Below are positions 61,926 to 64,000 of a DNA stretch of 64,000 bases, piece after piece. The stretch spans positions 69,003 through 133,002 of the forward strand of contig QFQP01000020.1 of assembly GCA_003243425.1 (NCBI GenBank). Direction: 5' to 3'. Position 1 is the first letter of the stretch, and each line of letters begins with the position of its first letter. Both the position numbers and the translations under genes were made by a program. Source of the DNA: Archangium gephyra. GTDB lineage: Bacteria; Myxococcota; Myxococcia; Myxococcales; Myxococcaceae. The notes under the pieces were generated by a model. The model did not search any database, was not told where the DNA came from, and saw nothing but the letters and a program-made list of their open reading frames with translations.

Positions 61926-61937
61926 TGAGGACCGCGA

Positions 61938-62732
61938 ATGGGACTCCCGCTCGGCAAACTCGAGGAACCGCCCATCACCGAGGTCGTGTGCGGGTCGTTC
62001 TTCAAGCCCGTGCCCGGGCTCGACCCTGTCTCACTCGGCGCCTTTTGGAAGGCTCGTCAGAAGGAGTTCCCGCGGCGCGAGTTCAAGGCGCCCATCGCCC
62101 CCGCCTCGCTGGAGGGCATCGAGCTGAACTTTGGGCCAGACGTCGGGCCACTGCGCACGTGGCTCATCTCGAGGGACGACGTCTTCATCATTCAGGTGCA
62201 GCACGATCGCTTCTACTTGAATTGGCGTGTTCGCCAGGACGCCTATCCCCGCTTCAACGACTGGGACGCCAACAAGGGCCTCTTGTCTCGCTTTCTGCGC
62301 GAACATGAAGCGTTCGAGCGGTTCTGCAGCGAGGAGCTGGGAGCCAAGCTCGAGCTGCAGGGCATCGAGCTCGCCAAGATTGACCACCTCGAGCGTGGTC
62401 GACACTGGAAGGACTCGCGCGACCTCGCATGGCTCCTGCCGATGCTCGGACCGGCGCTCGAGCTCGCGGAGAGAGACCCGGTCGTGGCGGTTCGCCTGAC
62501 TACTCCGCGTGACGAAGGCTCAGTCGACATCGCGATCGATACGGTCCTTCGCGTCGCACAGCCGCCAGTTCCCGTTGTGAAGTTGGAGTGCCGACGGTCG
62601 ATCCGCCGCGCTCTGCCCTCCAGCGAGCTCGCGGGCGCCTTCAAACGCGCGAACGGAGACCTGAATGAGCTCTTCGTCCGTCTCATTCCTGAGGACCGTC
62701 ACGAACGTTTCAAGAAAGGGTGGCAGCCATGA
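61938..62732 (+). CDS. TIGR04255 family protein
   Basis: The 264-residue protein starts MGLPLGKLEEPPITEVVCGS and has FIIQVQHDRFYLNWR, both typical of the TIGR04255 family, which is scattered across bacteria on accessory DNA. The layout is alpha/beta, with DTVLRVAQPPVPVVKLEC and NGDLNELFVRLIPEDRHERF near the C terminus. No enzyme activity is known. It overlaps the next start by ATGA. Confidence 0.82.
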   Translation: MGLPLGKLEEPPITEVVCGSFFKPVPGLDPVSLGAFWKARQKEFPRREFKAPIAPASLEGIELNFGPDVGPLRTWLISRDDVFIIQVQHDRFYLNWRVRQDAYPRFNDWDANKGLLSRFLREHEAFERFCSEELGAKLELQGIELAKIDHLERGRHWKDSRDLAWLLPMLGPALELAERDPVVAVRLTTPRDEGSVDIAIDTVLRVAQPPVPVVKLECRRSIRRALPSSELAGAFKRANGDLNELFVRLIPEDRHERFKKGWQP

Positions 62733-63184
62733 ATAGCGCAGCGTCAATTGAGGGTTACCTCAACGCCCGCACGCAGGCCCGCCCTCGACTGCGGCGCGTT
62801 GAAACGCCGGTGGAGACCCCCGCCATCGGCACCGCGCTTGAGCACCACGCGCCCGAGGACCTCTCTGAGGAGAAGTTCGTTCGTTTCGCCGATGAGAACC
62901 CGGGGCGGCTGGTCGAGTTGATTCGCTCCAGCCTCCGCCCCGCCCTGCTCACCTTCGCAGCAGAGGCCGCAGGGCGCATCGCGAACACGGCCCTCGTCGT
63001 GAACGCGCTACTGCCGTTGCTTGCGCACGCTGACGCGGTCGTCCGGGAAGGTGCGATCTACGGCCTTTCTCCGCACCTTGAGGCATCCCTCGAGGCTCGA
63101 GAGGCACTTCGGACCATGTTGGCCCGCGAGCCGAGCCCGGGCGTGAAGGCTGCCCTCAACGAAGCCCTCGCGAACCTGGACTGA
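62729..63184 (+). CDS. HEAT-repeat-like small protein
   Basis: The ATG at 62729 overlaps the previous stop; 151 residues. After an N-terminal Arg-rich stretch, the helices LRPALLTFAAEAAGRIANTA, ALLPLLAHADAVVREGAIYG and EALRTMLAREPSPGVKAALN have HEAT-type spacing. Possibly a partner-binding protein of the two neighbours. Confidence 0.72.
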   Translation: MNSAASIEGYLNARTQARPRLRRVETPVETPAIGTALEHHAPEDLSEEKFVRFADENPGRLVELIRSSLRPALLTFAAEAAGRIANTALVVNALLPLLAHADAVVREGAIYGLSPHLEASLEAREALRTMLAREPSPGVKAALNEALANLD

Positions 63185-63187
63185 CGC

Positions 63188-63745
63188 ATGGTGCAGCGGC
63201 GGGTCGTGCGGCTCGGGAAGCGCAGGGCGGCGTGGGAGAAGACTGACCCGCGAGAAATCGCCGACGTGGAGTTTCAGGACCGTGCCACGGGCGGCCTGGA
63301 TCTCCGCCCCTCGGTCTACGTGGTCTCTGGAGAGGCTGCCGACCTCCACGGGAAAGTCGTGCGCGTTCGCGCGGAGCACTCTGCCACCTGGATGTCGCCA
63401 CCTCGCCCGGTAGGGACGCTCGAGTTCAACGTTGATGGCGCGACACCCGCGCAGCTCCAGCCGAGCGCTGGGGAGACGAAGTTCGAGTACGCGAACTCGG
63501 TTCACGCCGAGTTGCTCCTTCAGTCCATCGACGAGTTGCTGGCGCTCATTGCCACGGTCATCGCCGAACGTGAGACAAGAGCGATCACCCTGACTGGCGC
63601 AGAGATCCTCGGGTACGTCGAAGGCCGCCAAGTCGCAGGCGATCCGGAATGGACGGCGGTGATTGGGCCCGTTGGCGCCGAGCAGGGAGAGTGGGGAACC
63701 GCTGTCGCCAACTTCAGAAAGAAGCGCAACGCAGCCGGCTCGTAG
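63188..63745 (+). CDS. Unknown protein ending the TIGR04255 cassette
   Basis: The 185-residue protein starts 3 bp after the HEAT-like gene. It has strands (PSVYVVSGEAADLHGKVVRV, GTLEFNVDGATPAQL) then a helix LLLQSIDELLALIATVIAER and a basic end. No family recognised. Tight spacing points to a three-gene unit. Confidence 0.6.
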   Translation: MVQRRVVRLGKRRAAWEKTDPREIADVEFQDRATGGLDLRPSVYVVSGEAADLHGKVVRVRAEHSATWMSPPRPVGTLEFNVDGATPAQLQPSAGETKFEYANSVHAELLLQSIDELLALIATVIAERETRAITLTGAEILGYVEGRQVAGDPEWTAVIGPVGAEQGEWGTAVANFRKKRNAAGS

Positions 63746-63927
63746 TGGCTGGACGGATGGGCGTCGCGAAGTCTGTCCAGGACACGACCGCAACCACACT
63801 TTTCACGTGCTCTTTCATCGGCTTGCTCGAACTTCTCTCTGAGGACAGAGAACTTTCTGTAGGTCTATTGAGCTCAAGGGGTCTTCACGCATCCGAGCTT
63901 CCTCGCCTCGCCATCGCTGCTTGATGC

Positions 63928-63973
63928 CGCCGCTCTGAAACTGAGCCACCCGCCGGTCTGAAACTGATCCACC
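63928..63973. mobile_element. Tandem 23-bp repeats like the end of an IS21-family element
   Basis: 63928-63950 and 63951-63973 are direct repeats (CGCCG-x-TCTGAAACTGA-x-CCACC, 21 of 23 identical). Sequences of this kind, read on the minus strand as GGTGGATCAGTTTCAGA, form multiple terminal repeats of IS21-like insertion sequences. The body would lie to the right of the window. Confidence 0.5.
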
Positions 63974-64000
63974 CCTCAACAGGGCGCGCTTGCCGGGCAC

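Noticed and set aside
63815..64000. Minus-strand open frame at the right edge
   Set aside because: Runs through the IS-like repeats, has no domain and may be an edge artefact.

Overview
The window is high-GC bacterial DNA of myxobacterial type (Myxococcota, probably the Myxococcia/Cystobacterineae). The evidence is a near-canonical mglB-mglA gliding-polarity pair, a glt-like motility scaffold cluster with the AgmX/PglI-type C-terminal domain, a PEGA-tailed Ser/Thr kinase, lipoproteins with Thr-Gly-Gly-Gly tracts, and dense 4-nt stop/start overlaps. No species call is possible from sequence alone.

Positions 1-37735 look like core chromosome. From the left: a broken exported-protein gene; sucA-sucB (2-oxoglutarate dehydrogenase E1/E2); a cold-shock gene with its own promoter and a strong terminator; a Ser/Thr kinase followed by three small envelope genes; an S9 peptidase with a hot-dog protein; and a haem/copper monooxygenase-like lipoprotein. 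Next comes dnaX, which is read in two frames, then ybaB-recR-mglB-mglA. A ten-kilobase set of exported TPR, lipoprotein and TonB-like genes resembling the gliding machinery follows, ending with an outer-membrane barrel plus short OPX pair for polysaccharide export. A minus-strand envelope operon (ldcA, serine hydrolase, mpl, TlpA-like, inositol monophosphatase-like), an RNA methyltransferase, an HD protein and tRNA-Asn close the core part.

From 38067 to the right edge the content changes to accessory genes. First is a helicase-nuclease fusion. Divergent from it is a tightly overlapping plus-strand operon (40784-48204): BrxE-like protein, SIS-HAD fusion, phosphoribosyltransferase-like protein, ORC/CDC6-type ATPase, an unrecognised protein and a PfkB kinase. 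This reads as a sugar/nucleotide-metabolising conflict or signalling system and is the best candidate for an undescribed system. It is followed by a large serine recombinase cassette, an XRE-ImmA regulator pair with two unknown partner genes, a replication-like block (AEP primase-helicase, XPB-like helicase, possible ssDNA-binding protein, sigma-like factor, Com-like zinc protein) and a three-gene TIGR04255/HEAT/unknown cassette behind a palindromic promoter. The window ends in two tandem 23-bp repeats like the ends of IS21-family elements.

Functional links are inferred from gene order, overlaps and motifs. The glt-like genes plus mglBA point to envelope-spanning motility or transport. The 38-64 kb part points to a mobile island carrying defence-type cargo.
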